DNA from: Ceratodon purpureus
Taxonomy: Eukaryota; Streptophyta; Bryopsida; Pseudoditrichales; Ditrichaceae
Direction of reading: 5' to 3'
Assembly: GCA_014871385.1 (NCBI GenBank)
Contig: CM026426.1
Location: 67,417,692-67,481,691 of the forward strand
Length of the DNA: 64,000 nt
This document shows positions 34,799 to 48,350 of this stretch, one piece after another (position 1 is the stretch's first letter; every line of letters starts with the position of its first letter). The translations under genes and the position numbers were made by a program. The notes below the pieces were generated by a model, which was not told where the DNA came from, searched no databases, and worked only from the letters and a program-made list of their open reading frames with translations.

Positions 34799-35989
34799 CG
34801 GCAACTCCAACTCCTCATTGCTGCACTTGAAGATGCCAAATTCACAAACCAAGACATTTACCTACTCTAGATTGACTTCAAAAACGCTTTCGGCTCACTC
34901 GACCACGCCCGTCTCCTAGCCATCATGAAAGACCTTGGCTACCCAACCGATGCCGTTATGTTAATAGGCAATATCTACTCCCACTCCAACACTATATTTA
35001 CCGGCAATTTTTTTGATAAAACCAAACCCATACCTATCCAACGCGGCACCATCCAGGGTGACACACTCAGCCCCTATCTTTTTATCATCTTCCAAGAACC
35101 ACTCCTCCGCTGGCTCCAACAAAGCAAACATGGTTACACTTTTGGAACTCCCCCCACAACTGTCAGCTCCGCAGCTTATGCCAATGATCTCGCCGCTCTT
35201 GCTACAACCCTCCACTCTTTACAACTACAACTAAACAAAATAGACAAATTTTGCCAATGGGCAGGAATGGACTTAGGTGTCCCCAAATGTACGGTCACAG
35301 GTTGTTCCAACAAAACCAAACTACAACCCACTGCTTTTTCCCATCACCTCCGTCACCACAACATCTCTTATCGCGGGCAACCACTCCCAGTCCTCCACCA
35401 AAACGAACCATATGTCTACCTCGGTATTTAGCTTGTCCCCTCTCTTAAATGGAAACTCCAAACCCATATCACCACCACTAAAATCACAAACCAATGTAAA
35501 CAACTCGCCAAATGCCCCGCTACCATGCGGCAACGGATTAGTATGGTTGACACCGTCATACGCGCTCGCATTGCCTACAGCTTCGACGCAGTCCCTTACT
35601 CCCTCCCCACTATCAAAAAACTTGATAAAAAACTCATTGCCATCCAAAAAACCATCTGCGGGCTTCCCAAAAGTACTGCCAATGTCCTCAGCCAACTCCC
35701 TCACGAACTCTTCGGACTTGCAGCCTTTTCTCTAAAAAATGCCTACCTTCGATGTATCAGTGAACAACTTCGCAGTGCCATTAACGACAAGGGCCGCTTA
35801 GGGACAATATACAATGGTTTGGTACACCACATCCTGGCCAAAGCCGGTGGAGCCAAACACCTCCCCGACTCACGCCCCATGCTTGCCAACACTCCTCCAC
35901 CACACGCACACTTTTTCTCACAAAAATGGTCGCTGGCATCCACCTTAATAGCACACATACCGACTTCCCCCTTCACCAAACCCCCTTAG
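34799..35989 (+). pseudogene. LINE reverse transcriptase, inactive (copy 2)
   Basis: Same domain order and same lesions as copy 1: IDFKNAFGSLDH, GTIQGDTLSPYLF, AAYANDLAAL with the first catalytic Asp of the pair replaced by Asn, and internal TAG codons. No substitution unique to this copy was noticed within the domain. Confidence 0.8.
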
Positions 35990-37838
35990 AACTTGAATGG
36001 ACAACTATAGCTACCTCTGAACTTCCTCATCTCAATCCTGAACTCTCTCTCAAACTCCTTTCCAAACTTCAAGCCCACAGTATCTACTCCATCCAACAGC
36101 TCACTCTGCCCAATGGCACCCACCTTATGTCCCCGGATGACTTCAAAATTTATTACCACCACACTACCAAACTTGAAAAAAGTGCCCTCCATCTCGCCAA
36201 ACAACTCTTTTGCCAAACCACTTGCTCTATAGACTTCCCCAATCCCTGCCTTACACATCCCTCCTTCTACATATTACGCCACAAATACATCCTCCAACCT
36301 CACCATCCCACACCATGCCAATCTGCCCCATTGGCCCCCCTCCCGCCAATCCCTCAACCCCCCACTCCCGAACCTCCATCTCACATGCTCCAACACCCTC
36401 TCCAATTCCCCATCCATAGCATTCTCGACCACCAGACTACCACCTCCAAAGATAAATACAAAATCTCCAAAACTTCCACCACCTACCTCTGCCAATGGCT
36501 CGGCCCCAATCACATCATCTACAACAAATGGCTTCCCCAACGCCAACTATTTCCCCTCAACGAACCCCCCGTCATCCAAACCCACCTCACCTTACTTACT
36601 CAATACTACACCACTTATCGTCACCGCTACTACCACCACATCACCAATACCCTTTTTTCTCCTACCCAACCTCAAGACACCAGATACATCCCCCGCCCAC
36701 CCCCATCCCTCTCCTTCATCTCTCCACCCTCCAATGTAACCTTGACAAAGATATCTCCACAACGCATAGCACTATTCACACACTCGACTCAAACGCACAT
36801 ATCTACAACAACATCGGCCAATATATCACCACCATCTCCATCTCCCGGCTAACTTGGCTATGGTACCAATATCACACACACAAACACCAAACTCACAACC
36901 TCCTCCCTCCACTACAGTCCTTCAAAACCGAAATTGCCTGGTTATGTCAATGCTACACCCATAAAACCAGCAACAAAAACCCTCAACTCACACCCCATCA
37001 CTCCCTTCTAGCCCCACTTCTTGATACCCTCACCACCACCTTCATTGTTACAAACCCTTACTTCTCCTCACCCCTCACATGTCCTTTACCCCTCACCCAA
37101 TTTAACTCTCAATTTAACAGAGACAAGATCTTTGGCTCCTTAGACAGTGCCTTCTCCTATAAATGGCAAGGCATTGGCTATGCCCACCCTCCCAATGCTG
37201 CCATTGCCCAACAAGCCCTACACTGGGCTTGTCTTGCAGCCAAAAACGACCCTGCCACCATCACTTTCCTTGCCATTCCCGACCCCACTTGGTACCTGAA
37301 CTCCTCTCCATACACTGGACCCTTCCCAGACACACATGTTCTCCTCCACTTTCCTGCTCATACGGCCCCCTATACCCCAGCCACCTCCCCCCCTTGAACC
37401 ACGCCCCTCCTCCTCCAATGAACCCCTCGCACTACATATTTGGTGTATTCATTACCAAAACCACCCTCTTGGCACCCCCTCTCAACTCGACGCCCTTACC
37501 ACCTCCCTCACCACCCTCAACCTCCTCCAACACCATTCCCAACTCATCTCTCCTACACCCCCTCACACCCGCGTTCACAACAACAAAACATGGCACAAAC
37601 TCCTCTATCCACCTTCTACTTCCACACACCCTCCTCTCCTCCTCTCCTCCCCCCCTCTCCTCTTTTCATATCACTCCCACCCTCAAATTCCTACCAGATC
37701 ATAGCTACTATACTGATGGATCTTTCCTACCCCCTGAGCAAGCCCCAGATGGTCACTAGAAAAAAGAAAAAGCAGGTTATGGCATCTACAGCCCCTCTAA
37801 ACCTAACATTCAAATCTCCCGATGCTTGCCCGGGCTAC

Positions 37839-39199
37839 AAACTTGCTTTTGAGCTGAACTGATGGTCATCTATGACACCCTCTTACTCCTTACCACCACC
37901 TACGCCAATGAACCCGCTCACATTTTTACCGATTGCCTCAACTGCATCCACGTCCTCACAACACAACTTAACCACCCAACCCTGCAAAACAACCACGCCA
38001 ATAAAACCATCTTACAAGAAATGATTGCCATGCTCAAACAACGCACTCAACCAACTACAATCAATAAAGTCAAGGCACACTCCCACATCACTGGCAATGA
38101 ATACGCTGACAAACTCGCCAAGGCCGGCACCATGAAACACAACTATCAATTTGCCCACCGCCCCCACAAATTTGCCCATACAACCCCCTTTTACTATCAA
38201 AAAGATACCTGGCATGGTCCCAACAAACGCCCTGAAAAAGGCCCTGTACGCAATTTAGAAGAACATATTGACAAATACGACCGTGAACACAACATTGCCA
38301 CCCTTGCCCTCAACTTCCCCAACATCAACAAATGGACTACAGACTCCATCATCGATAACGAACTCTCTAACTACTTCTGGACTAACCCGGACATCACCGA
38401 CACACAAAAAACCAGCATACTCAAGTTCCGCATCGGCCAATATATGGGCAATGCCCGCAAACAACTCTTTTTTGGCATTTCCCGTTTCCCTACTAAAACC
38501 TGCTCCATGTGCCCCACCCAAGACGCCGACACTTGGCTCCATACTCTTCTCCTCTGCCAACACCACCATATCCATGCCCTCCGTACCAAACGCCATAACA
38601 AAGCTGTCTGGGAACTACGCAAACCTCTCCTTTCCTCACACAAATCTCGTTGCTACACACTCATGAACGCTGGAACTTTCAACAACACCCCCCCAGAAAA
38701 CACGGTTCCATCTTGGCTCCTTCCATGCACATGTACCCAACCTTGTTGCCGTTGTAACGCCCGATTCCGCCCAGACTTACTTTGCATCAAAGGCCTCCCC
38801 CCTCATAGCCCCCCTCCCCTCCACCCAGACCCTAGCCTCTCTATTCAATTCTTAGAATTGACCTACACATATGATAGATTCTCCCCTGACACAATTGGCA
38901 ACAAAATTCTCAAATACCAACCTCTCCTCCATGACATATCCCAACTTGGTTGGAAAGTTGAACCCATCCTTATTATCACCGCTCGCGCCCGTGGAACTAC
39001 ACACATCCCCCCCCCCCCATGCAAAACATTGAAAAAACCTTTCACATCTGTGAAACCTCTATCAAACGCACATTTTGAGCAATCAATACTATTGCAATCC
39101 AATACGCCGGCTCCATTCTTCTCCATAAACGCCGCCTTGAAAACAAACAACCGCTACCCCACGAATAAAACAATCCTCCACACACACTTATCTTCATGA
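37839..39199 (+). pseudogene. LINE RNase H and Cys-rich C-terminus (copy 2)
   Basis: As copy 1: AELMVIYDTL, IFTDCLNC, VKAHSHITGNEYADKL and the Cys-rich CTCTQPCCRCNARF region. Because the C-run near 39008-39019 differs in length, the frame reads on through FTSVKPLSNAHFEQ to a stop at 39199, giving a 445-residue open stretch from 37862. The extra tail may be the original end or simply a frame accident. The SYYTDGSF block upstream (about 37712) is in another frame. Confidence 0.7.
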
Positions 39200-39236
39200 A
39201 CTAATCCGCTCCTTCTATATCCCTTTATATATACTC

Positions 39237-39243
<7 letters not shown>

Positions 39244-39306
<63 letters not shown>
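39244..39306. repeat. (TA)n microsatellite in the LINE 3' UTR (copy 2)
   Basis: Alternating TA run of about 60 bp, longer than the copy in unit 1. Confidence 0.9.
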
Positions 39307-39310
<4 letters not shown>

Positions 39311-39585
39311 CCTATACACATATCCAACTCTGCACATCCAGCCACGACCCCTACCAACCCCGGCCCCCTCCAGACCCAATTTTGCATCTTTTCCCCTACT
39401 TATCTTCTTCTGTTCTTTCTTTGGTTACTATAGTGTCCATTCTCACAAGAGGAGAGTAGTTTTGTCTTACTGTCCCCCTGTCCTGTGGGCACCGGGTCAA
39501 TAGCCTTACGAACGGACACTTTATTCACGCCGGCCATTCAATTGGCTGGTGTTTCTATCTCTATCTCTACTATTTTCGGGAAACA

Positions 39586-42500
39586 GTGAGTTCGACTGAG
39601 GAAGGCCAAGGCGGGGGCTCGCTTGTACATATACTATGTTGTACAGTCAACTACCACCGCCATTCAGAGGCCGCTGTGTTGAATGGGCGGATGCACGCAA
39701 CTCTGAATCCCAAGGCTCATGGACTTGTATGTCCCCAAAGTGGTGTGGATACTCTGCCGTTGATGACGGAAGCAACGGAGGTGCGACAGAGCGTGGGGGA
39801 AGCTGCGAAATGACATTTGACATCTGCGAAGGTATCCTCGGAAGTACAAAGCCTTGTTCCTGCAAGGGTATAATCTGATTGATTTCCGTTTCAACTTATA
39901 GCTGCACAAAAGACCTAGCAATATCTGGATTCCAACAAAGGAAGCTAAACTCTAAGGGAACTGATGCTTATAAAAGTACGCATGGATTTCAATCGTATCG
40001 AAGACTAAAAAATTCTAAACTAAAGTATAGTTCAGTACCACTGTCGAAGATAAAAAGGGGTCTACCTGATGTCGTTGGCTTTGTTGAACAGGGATGCTTG
40101 AATAGAATATTTCTCAACCTGTTCAGGTGAGTGACCTATTCTTCAAATTGCAATTTGCTGTAGAGGAGGTTACGGCGTACCCCATACAGCATTAGATGGA
40201 AGAGGGTTCTGCATGTCTCTCGATCCTAAACACCGATATAGAAGTCGAGAGTGATTTCTTTTGAGTATGTCGATTGATACATCAGATAACGAAATAGATT
40301 ATGACAATGGAGGGGACGATGATGTTGAGGCAGAGGTAGAGGTTAATGAGTATGAGCAAATACGTGCGGCAAGAATCGCGAGTAACAATGCTTACCTGCA
40401 GGCTACCGCTACCCTGAACTCGGCTAATGAACTGTAAGTCTATTGCAATTATAACCCTACTTCTACCGTGATCCTACCATACGATTGAAAGCACGCGTCA
40501 AATCTGACGGTCCGGATCTTCCCAACAAGGGTTTGGTCAGGACAATTGCGGAGAGTAGAATAGTCTTATTTGCATGTTGACGTCGTCTTTGTTTGCGAAA
40601 TACTGCTTACTTGTTGTTTTGTTGTAACTAGGAATGCTGATATAAGAGATGTTAGAAGAAGGTCTAGGGCGCATCATACACCTGAACATGGCGAACCACC
40701 ACGTTGTTCCAAGAGACTGTATGATTCCATATCCGAAGATTGTGAACCTCGTATAGTCCGCCACAATTCAGAGGACACTCCTTCGGATGGTGAGAAAGAC
40801 ATCTCTAGCTCACTCGACTACAATGGTAAAATTTCTAGTTGTTGGTTTCCCTTCGAGTTTTCTATCTACATCGAAAGCGTGCCTTAAGTTGTTTTTCTGT
40901 ATAATACAGTATTAGTCTTAGAAGTAATTTAAGAGTCACATTGAGCTGCAGATATGAATCTTTCATGGGTTTTGTTAGTCTTTTTACTCTTCAAATTTCA
41001 TGTTTCGTCTTTTGGAAAGCAGCCCATGCATTTCCTGTCAATGTTATGTGGCTTGCCGTTAAGTATTCTTCTATTGCGATGGGCTATTGTAGAATATACA
41101 CAATATTTATGTCGTCTTGATTTTGTCTATGAGATAATGCAGAGGGGAGTGGAAGCGAGAATTCCACAGAGTCTTCAGCGGAGTGTCGTCACAAGACATC
41201 GCGGCGACAAATCTAAATAGCAAAGGCAAAGGCACCCTAGGATCGAGTAAGACTTCACGGGGGAAGATGAAGGGTCAGAAGTCGAGCAGGCGTGGGGACG
41301 GAAAGGGCGAGAATGCAAACAACATCATCACTAGTGAAGCATGTCGCTCGCTTCCCAAGGCGACTACGAACCAAAAAGATGCACCACATGGTTTTACATG
41401 GGTGCTTGTACCCAACAACCAAGCAACATCAGGTATGTTCAATGTCCTCAGTGGATTCCCCCATGATGTGTTTCCTCCTAACTGGGGATACGTTCAGTCG
41501 AAGTCGACTCCAGGCATGGGTGGGATAGAGGGACAGGGAAATGACAAGGATCGAAATAGCCTCGCATCTGGATCTTCATCAATAAAAGAAGAGTCCCTCA
41601 AGAAAAGAATCAGGCGAGCCAAGACGAGAGAGATAGAGGAGGTGGCAACAAATAGGGTGGTTGTAGGGAAGAAGCCATATGCCGTCTAAGTGCGTCCATC
41701 CGGAGAAGTAGACAGTGGATGCACAGGCCATCTGAAATGACAAGAGTACATTAGGGACCTTCTACCCCGAATTCTTGATATGAATGTTATCAAGTACGGA
41801 GAACATAATGAAAACTCTCGGAAGAAACTTCGTGAGGCGTTCAATGCGAAATTTGAGTTCATGGAACACGAAGTCACAGAACAATCATTTGACACAATGA
41901 TCAAAACCTGGATTAGGAGGGACAGAGAAAGATGTAGGAGGCTGCACGCGCTAAACCACCCCCCAAGTACTCAGAAAGGGAATGGGAGAGCCTCAGAAAA
42001 TAATGGAACTCAGAAGAGTATAAGGAGTAGTCGGATAAAATGACAGAGACTAGGAAAAAGGTGGTATATAATCCTCGGGTTGGTCTACACGGCTACGCTG
42101 GTAAATAAGCAAAGATGGTAGTTCCTCTGTCCGACAGTTTCTTTTAACTTTTTTTTTTCTGCATTTCCTATTTCCTGTTAGTTGATGTAGGAGAATGGCA
42201 ATGTTACCAATGTTATGTACAGTCCTTCTAGTTCATTGTTAAAGACTTATGTAAACTTAACACTTGTGTATGTATTCTATGAAAGAGGAGAGAACACGAA
42301 AGCACACCAGACCCTACGGAAGTGGCAGATGAGATTCGAACAACTGTGGCAAATCCGCTTAGTGAGGTACTTTGAGGTCTCGTTCTAGCGTTTACCACTA
42401 AACAAAACTTGTTAGTGTCATATTGTTAGGTACTGTTTCAGGTCTTCAGTTGTTGCAATTGTCTTCGTAATAATTTTTGTGCTTAGAAATCCCCATTAGA

Positions 42501-45060
42501 GTTGAAATTGGTATATGACCATGAACATTGTTAGTACTTTAAAAGATGTGCTGAATGGAAGTATTTATTGTAGTTTCAAATTCTCCTTAGTTGTTGTTGT
42601 CATGTCAAAACTCTTATTACAACTGTATTCATTTTGCAAGTATTGACTGAGGATGTGATGTTTTGAGGTTATTTGACTTCGTTTTCTATTTGTAATAGAC
42701 AAATGTTAGATGTTCTCCTTCAACTGAGATTCTTTATTTTTGGAATCTCTATCTAAAATCTGAGGAACTTGGCACCCAGGACAAGGAGTCAGAAAATGCA
42801 TTGCAGCTTTCAGTTGTGGAACGAAACCAATTGGAATAGAACAAGAGAATGGAAGACATGATGAACAGTAACCAAAACCTGCAGAGCATGCTTTAGAATG
42901 TATTGACTACCCTGTCCAACAATGACGTAGTAGCAGGTAAAGCAACCAAAGAGCAGACAGTACCGGCCATAAGGGAAACTTCTGGACGAGGACGTGAACC
43001 TAACCAACGAAATGAAGAGGAGTTGGCACCAGTGGATAGCACTAAACTGTGGCAGGATAAGCTTTGCAAAACATCAGACGACGATTCACATAAGAAGAAC
43101 AACGTAGACGTTGATGGACTGCATCAAAAATCTCGTCCACAAGAACAGGTAAAATTTGGGCTTGAAGTTGATTTCATGTCAACCCATATGTACTATATGT
43201 TTTTAGCATCACTCATTACCTCATTGGTCGTTTATTTGTTCACCATGTTCATATCATTTGATCTTAATAGAAACAATCATTTGTTTAGTTAGAATTTATA
43301 TGACCATCGTTTTTGATGTTCTACTATATATCTAATTTGGTAGTGATTATAGTGGACATGTTAAATGACATTTGAAATGAAGGTATAGTTTATACCTTGT
43401 GGCCGTTGGTGGCGTTTAACATGTAGAAAGTGTAACTCTGTATTTTATGCTCGGAACCAACCTTTCATACGCCATTGAAATGATTGTGTGTTCCACATTG
43501 TTTTGAGTGAACGGAATGGCAGCTGCTCTTAGTAATTGTATTTAAGAAGTATGCTAATGAAGCTACTAATATTCCTAGCGTCATTACAGGGAAACAACTT
43601 CAACAGAAAAGCAAAAACAGTGACGACATCGATATGTTCCAATCAGAGAAAGGTGTGTGTACAAACCAATTTCACATGTTTAGAATATCGTAAATGGAGA
43701 TGGTTTATGGTAAGCATTACAACTTGGTTTTGTGTATGTTTTTAAATGTTGACTTATGATATTCGATATTCGGGGTCAATATGTAGAGCAATCTTTTTTA
43801 GATTGGAACAGATCGTTTCTCAAATGTATCATGTTGGATTCTCATCATGTCAGAATAGTTGCAACATCTAAAAAAATATCTAAATAGGTTCAGGATTTGT
43901 GTCCCAAAATTCAAATTAATCCTTTGTGCTATTACTGTGTTTTCAACAACGGTCACATAAAATTCCAGGAGGGAATACAGTTTTATGATTATTCTCTAAT
44001 CAACCTATGATTCATTTGAGTATAGAGATTTAGTTCTTTATGGTTTCTAAGATAATATCACCATTTCAGTTTCAGGGAATGGAAAGTGAGCGGGCAATTT
44101 CAGGGAGGCATGTAGATGATAAGGTAAAAAATCTAAATATGATTTGGTATTTAGAGAATGGAATGCAACAAATGATTATGATTCATGTATGAAAATTGAA
44201 ATGCAATGGGCTAGAGTTGTAGACATTTGTTCCTAGAACTATTACATGGACATGGCATTGACGTTGTAATAATAACACAATATGTGGAACATAATGTAAT
44301 CTGTAATGCTAATTTTGTGTAATATAGCGTTTCCCACTAGCGCACATAAAGTTTTTGAGTACCTAGTTTATTTGCGAACATTACACGTGTTCTTGCTAGA
44401 TTAGAAACAAGTGAATTGTAGTGAATCAATGTACTAGCAGCAGTGTTATGGGACATTGATTCGGAAATTTTATTTCTGGATCGTTATAAAAGTAGCAGAA
44501 CAAGTACTTCAAATTAGTTTGTGATACTTCTATGAAAATTGTTTGCTAATTGCTCGTTGTTTGAATCCTGACACAACACCTCGATGGATTTCAATACTCC
44601 AGGTACTACATGGGGAGGTTATTTCTGAACGACCAAATTAAATCACAAGAGAAGAAGATGTATTATTTTGCTCATCACATTTTGCTAGCTCACTTGTCGA
44701 TGAATGATGGAATTGTGTTGAAAATGTAAATTCACATTTGTATACTCATGGTATAAAATGATACGCTCTTTACAGCTTCGTTTTTCTTTGAACGCAGGTT
44801 AAAGCAGGGGACAAGGTATGGCTGGGGGACACATTGGATCCGGGAGTTCACATAGGCGCGGGTACTGTTCTGAGCACCAGAGGTAGAGGGATGTTTCACA
44901 ACCGTCCAGTACCAGCTGAGTATGTGTGAATAAATTTGGAAGTACTTGTGGACCTTCCCCTCATGATACCAGTCGAGGAGGCGGATCAGGTGAATTTGAG
45001 TGACGCAAAGGGATCTAGCGTGTCATGGTTCAAAGGTTTGATTTCTTTGCACGAGCGATA
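39586..45060 (+). pseudogene. Ptta/En-Spm-like transposon gene, longest copy
   Basis: The only copy that continues past the 7-kb repeat. Exons seen in order: Cys-rich 5' part (39636-39868); 39903-40125; acidic exon 40267-40435 with AARIASNNAYLQ; 40631-40826 with PPRCSKRLYDS; a Lys-rich exon about 41142-41430; 41640-42100 with YIRDLLPRILDMNVIKYG, KLREAFNAKFEFME, TWIRRDRERCRRLH, WESLRK and VVYNPRVGLHGYAG; 42780-43148 (helical, ends at CAG|GTAAAA); small exons near 43590 and 44070; and 44798-45058 with VKAGDKVWLGDTLDPG, GRGMFHNRPVPAEYV and VNLSDAKGSSVSWFKG. The last matches my memory of the DUF8039-type C-terminal domain of plant Ptta/En-Spm proteins. In-frame stops at 41687-41689, about 41738 and 44926-44930 mark it as decayed. 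Confidence 0.55.
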
Positions 45061-45829
45061 AGTAGGTCGAGAATTTTTTTTCCTATTTGATATCAAAATA
45101 AGTAGTCGACTCTTTTTGTTCAGAGGATTACTCCTGATTTTTGCTGTAAACCATTGTTTTATTTTATAAAACACTTCAAAGCAACGTTTAAGCCAGATTT
45201 ATCCAATACACTATTTGAAATTATGGGGATCATTGCGATGACACCACGTGTGTGAATGAGGTTTGCATTCAACCATTGAATGAGCGCGCAAAAAAGGGCG
45301 ATATACCGTCTGATTTCCAAAAATCAGATTACCTGACAAATGTCACTACCGTAGTGGACAAAGAAGAGATAATCAAAACTACGGCAATAAATCAAAAAGG
45401 CTTCAAGCCGATGCGTGTATAGAAGAGAGTAATGAACTCCGAAAGATAAGGCAATGACTGCTAGTGAATGGGAGAGAGTTCCAAGATTTTGACTGTGTAC
45501 TTGTTGATTGAGTAATTGTGCGACCCTGGAACAGAGTCTGGGTAGTCGATAATGTACGTCAAGAGCAGTGAATGATCGACAACGTGAAGAGGCCCTGTTG
45601 TACAGGTCGCGGACAGTTGGTGACTGAGAGAGCCCGCGGAAATGGCGTTTACTACGCCAGTAAAAATGGTCTTTCGTGACTGGGACATAAAAAAGCCAGG
45701 AGTTTTGTGACATGAATAGTCATTGTCCTTTTTTTTTCCATTTGGTCTAAAAGGACTAGTATGTATGTCATTTGTTATGTCTTATAATCACGAATTTCTA
45801 CTTGTGCTGGGTTCACCTTTGTCGACCAC

Positions 45830-46864
45830 GGGAACCCGCAGCACGCAGAGTATGCGAGGAAACTGTTCATTCGAGTACTGCAAATGCCGTGGCCTATATC
45901 CGGGGTATTGCCCTTTCATTTCGCGCGTGGGCTGATGGCAAAAGCAGCGGATTTGGAGGAGAATTGGGCTGAGTTTGCGTATAAGCCAACTCACCTGCAT
46001 CAAAACCCCACCGGGAAGCCTAGAGTGTTACCTGGATTCGAAGACCTTGTGACTCCACTTCCGGCTTTGACCAAAGTGTACCCACTTCCAGGATTCAAGG
46101 TACGTTACCGCTATTTAATGCTTGTTCATCTCCCTTGGTACACTAAATTCGCATGTCCTGTTCAATTCTGTTTATCCGTCGTAACGAAGTGACATTGAGA
46201 TACTATTACTTTATTACCATTTTGTAGGTGGTCCTCTTACTAGAATTTTGGCGAGTTGTGTGATTTCCGCATGTTGCAATTTGTCGTTCTTGTCAGATGG
46301 CCGAAGTGAAATTGGAGAACCCATTCGGAGGCTCAGAAATGGAGAATGTCATTGACTTTAATGATGTTTTGCCCCCGCCATTGGAACCTCTGATAAATTT
46401 AGACGTCGATGCCGTCCATGCCACATGTTCAATCCACTGCCGACGGCGTCGTCAATGTCACCGTTGAAGCTATGGTACCCGACACCATCATCCGTATCCG
46501 ACCCCGGGTGAACATCGTGAACGAAGGAATTCCCCCTGTCATCGCAGCTGCAGTCTCTGGTTTATCTGTAATACGACCGGCACCACTTGAGGTTCTGGAT
46601 GTGAAAATTGCAGATCTGCGTCAGTCCCGCCACGACCAATTCTCTGTTGTCGCCACGGCTCAGAGCCGCCTTGAAAAGGAACGTATGAAATTCGTGGAAC
46701 AGAAGCTTGCCGAAAAAAGTGATAGCTGCAACCGCGCTTCTGAGGAATATGAGCGCGCCCGGGAAGTACTGATGGCGGCGACAGCTGACGAAGCGAACGT
46801 GACATCTCCAGAGCAGAAACTATCAAAGAGGAGTTTCACCGAAATATGCGAGACTCTGGTTTAA
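45830..46864 (+). CDS. Unrecognised spliced gene
   Basis: An open stretch from about 45830 encodes EYARKLFIRVLQMPWPISG, FHFARGLMAKAADLEENWAE and ALTKVYPLPGFK and ends at AAG|GTACGT (46099). A CTTGTCAG acceptor precedes ATGGCCGAAGTG at 46299, which opens MAEVKLENPFGGSEMENVID. A second frame from 46409 to 46864 encodes an amphipathic region with likely coiled coil (ADLRQSRHDQFSVVATAQSRLEKE, residues about 60-115). The two downstream frames differ, so either another intron or a frameshift lies near 46400-46440. I recognise no family. It may be an element gene or a host gene fragment. Confidence 0.35.
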
Positions 46865-48350
46865 TCTTGGTCTGGGAATCTGGAGAGTAACAAACGTCGT
46901 TGAGCAGGTTGGGACTTCGAATTCAAGCGCCAGTCTGTTGTAGTTCGGAAGATCGAAGCAGAAGCCACAACAGCACCTGCCAAATATCGATGTAGCTGCG
47001 CGGACATAGACGACCAGATTAGGAACCTTGCGGCCGCAGTGGATCTCCTCACTGACTTGGAGTAGCATCCTGGAATGTGAAGTGTCTGATTTTGAAAATA
47101 GATACAGGCACACAGAATGCATGATTTGCATTCGACTCGACAGATCTTAACGTATCCCATGTCATTGATAAAAAGGTTTAATTGGTCCAGGCCTTACCGG
47201 AAATTTGAAAATCATTATGACTTCACAGTTGTAGGTGCGGAATATACGTGATGAGACAATGCTAAATCTCAGACTTTCTAACACTCACTTTAGAAACCAT
47301 AAGGGTTGCTGTGTCGTCCCCTCTCGATTGATATCCGCGGATGACAGTTATTACTTGCATAGGTATTGGTATCGCATGTTGAACAAGTTCAGGTTACCGA
47401 GGCACAGTGAACTTCGCATTTCATGACTGTTGATGTTAACCAGATGGACAGAAAATAGTTTGACATGGATGACGGTGTCAGTTACTGACTGTTACAACTT
47501 GTTGTTGCTCTTTTACCTTGTTGTTGCTCGTCTCACTTGAGTAAAATAGAACGTTAGAGCATCCCCAGGGAGGCCTGTAAGTCTGTAAATGTTCATCCAC
47601 TTCATCCCGGTTACAGGTTTAGGGGCCCGAAATTCTCCCACTGGTCGCCTGTAATTGAATTGTTCATCCAGGCTCAGACCTGTAAATCCCAAAAGACCTG
47701 TAAATTACAGACCTCCGGAAGTGTCTGTAAATGGTCGAGAATAGCAACTTCGGAGAACCATTTCTTTATTCCTTTCGGTCTTTTTCGCTGCGGAGTTGGT
47801 AGTTGGAAGAGGAGCGCCTGCTGCATCCGGAGGAGCTCTCCCCCGCAACAGCGCATCGCCATTTTTGGAGGAGCGCGCCCTGGGGGTTGGGAAACTTGGC
47901 AATGGCGTCGACTCTCGGAAACTTGGCCAAGTGATGGGAATGGGTCTTGCTAGGGTTTTGTGTGGTGAATTGTAGGGGTGGTGATTGTTTGCTGCAGGTG
48001 CGGGTATTGGGTTCACATTTTGTAGCTTCATTTCTACGTTTCGAATATCGGGTTGATGAATTGGGAACCTGTTTTCTGGCCCAGACTTCTTGCGAGACAG
48101 GCGATTCGATTGTCAGTTGGATTCTGTAAGGTCTGGTGCAATCGAGCTTGTAAATCGATGTGAGTGTTAAGTGTTGTTGAATCGATGTTGAGGTCTGTCA
48201 CTCGATGTTCTTTGAGGTTCAGAATTTCGGTTTAACTGGAGATCAAGACTTGTTTTGTTGCTGAAAACCTGAATGCGGGCTGCAGATTTGAGTGTCAAGG
48301 GCTTGCATTTCGGCTTTTGAGCAGAGGGGATTTTTCACTTGGAGGCATTC
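46865..48350. other. No gene recognised
   Basis: No supported coding frame. The only structure seen is the cluster of short CCTGTAAAT-type repeats at 47574-47732. Sequence from about 47760 to 48350 has moderate GC and could be promoter and leader of the small gene starting at 48351. Confidence 0.45.
47574..47732. repeat. Cluster of CCTGTAAAT-like short repeats
   Basis: At least six copies of [CT]CTGTAA[AT]T lie within about 160 bp (near 47574, 47582, 47648, 47679, 47698 and 47725), with inverted TTACAG words between and two GTTCATCCA words. Just before it is GAGCATCCCCAGGGAG, similar to ends of some plant miniature elements. Possibly a MITE remnant. Confidence 0.35.

Larger units (their letters stand above)
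34785..39572 (+). mobile_element. C-rich LINE, 3' portion (copy 2)
   Basis: Near-exact copy of 27762-32523, offset by 7,023 bp up to the C-runs and the TA microsatellite. It shares all reverse-transcriptase lesions: YAND at 35183-35188 and TAG at 34868-34870 and 35429-35431. The LINE was therefore already dead when the block was duplicated. Confidence 0.85.
32964..40012 (+). repeat. 7-kb tandem unit 2
   Basis: Second unit, 7,049 bp, in direct tandem with unit 1. The third copy (40013-41783) covers only the Ptta-like piece and then continues into unique sequence. The Ptta-like pieces of units 1 and 2 differ at one or two sites, while the third copy differs from unit 2 at about four (for example near 40284, 41201, 41300 and 41652), so units 1 and 2 share a more recent ancestor. 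Confidence 0.9.
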
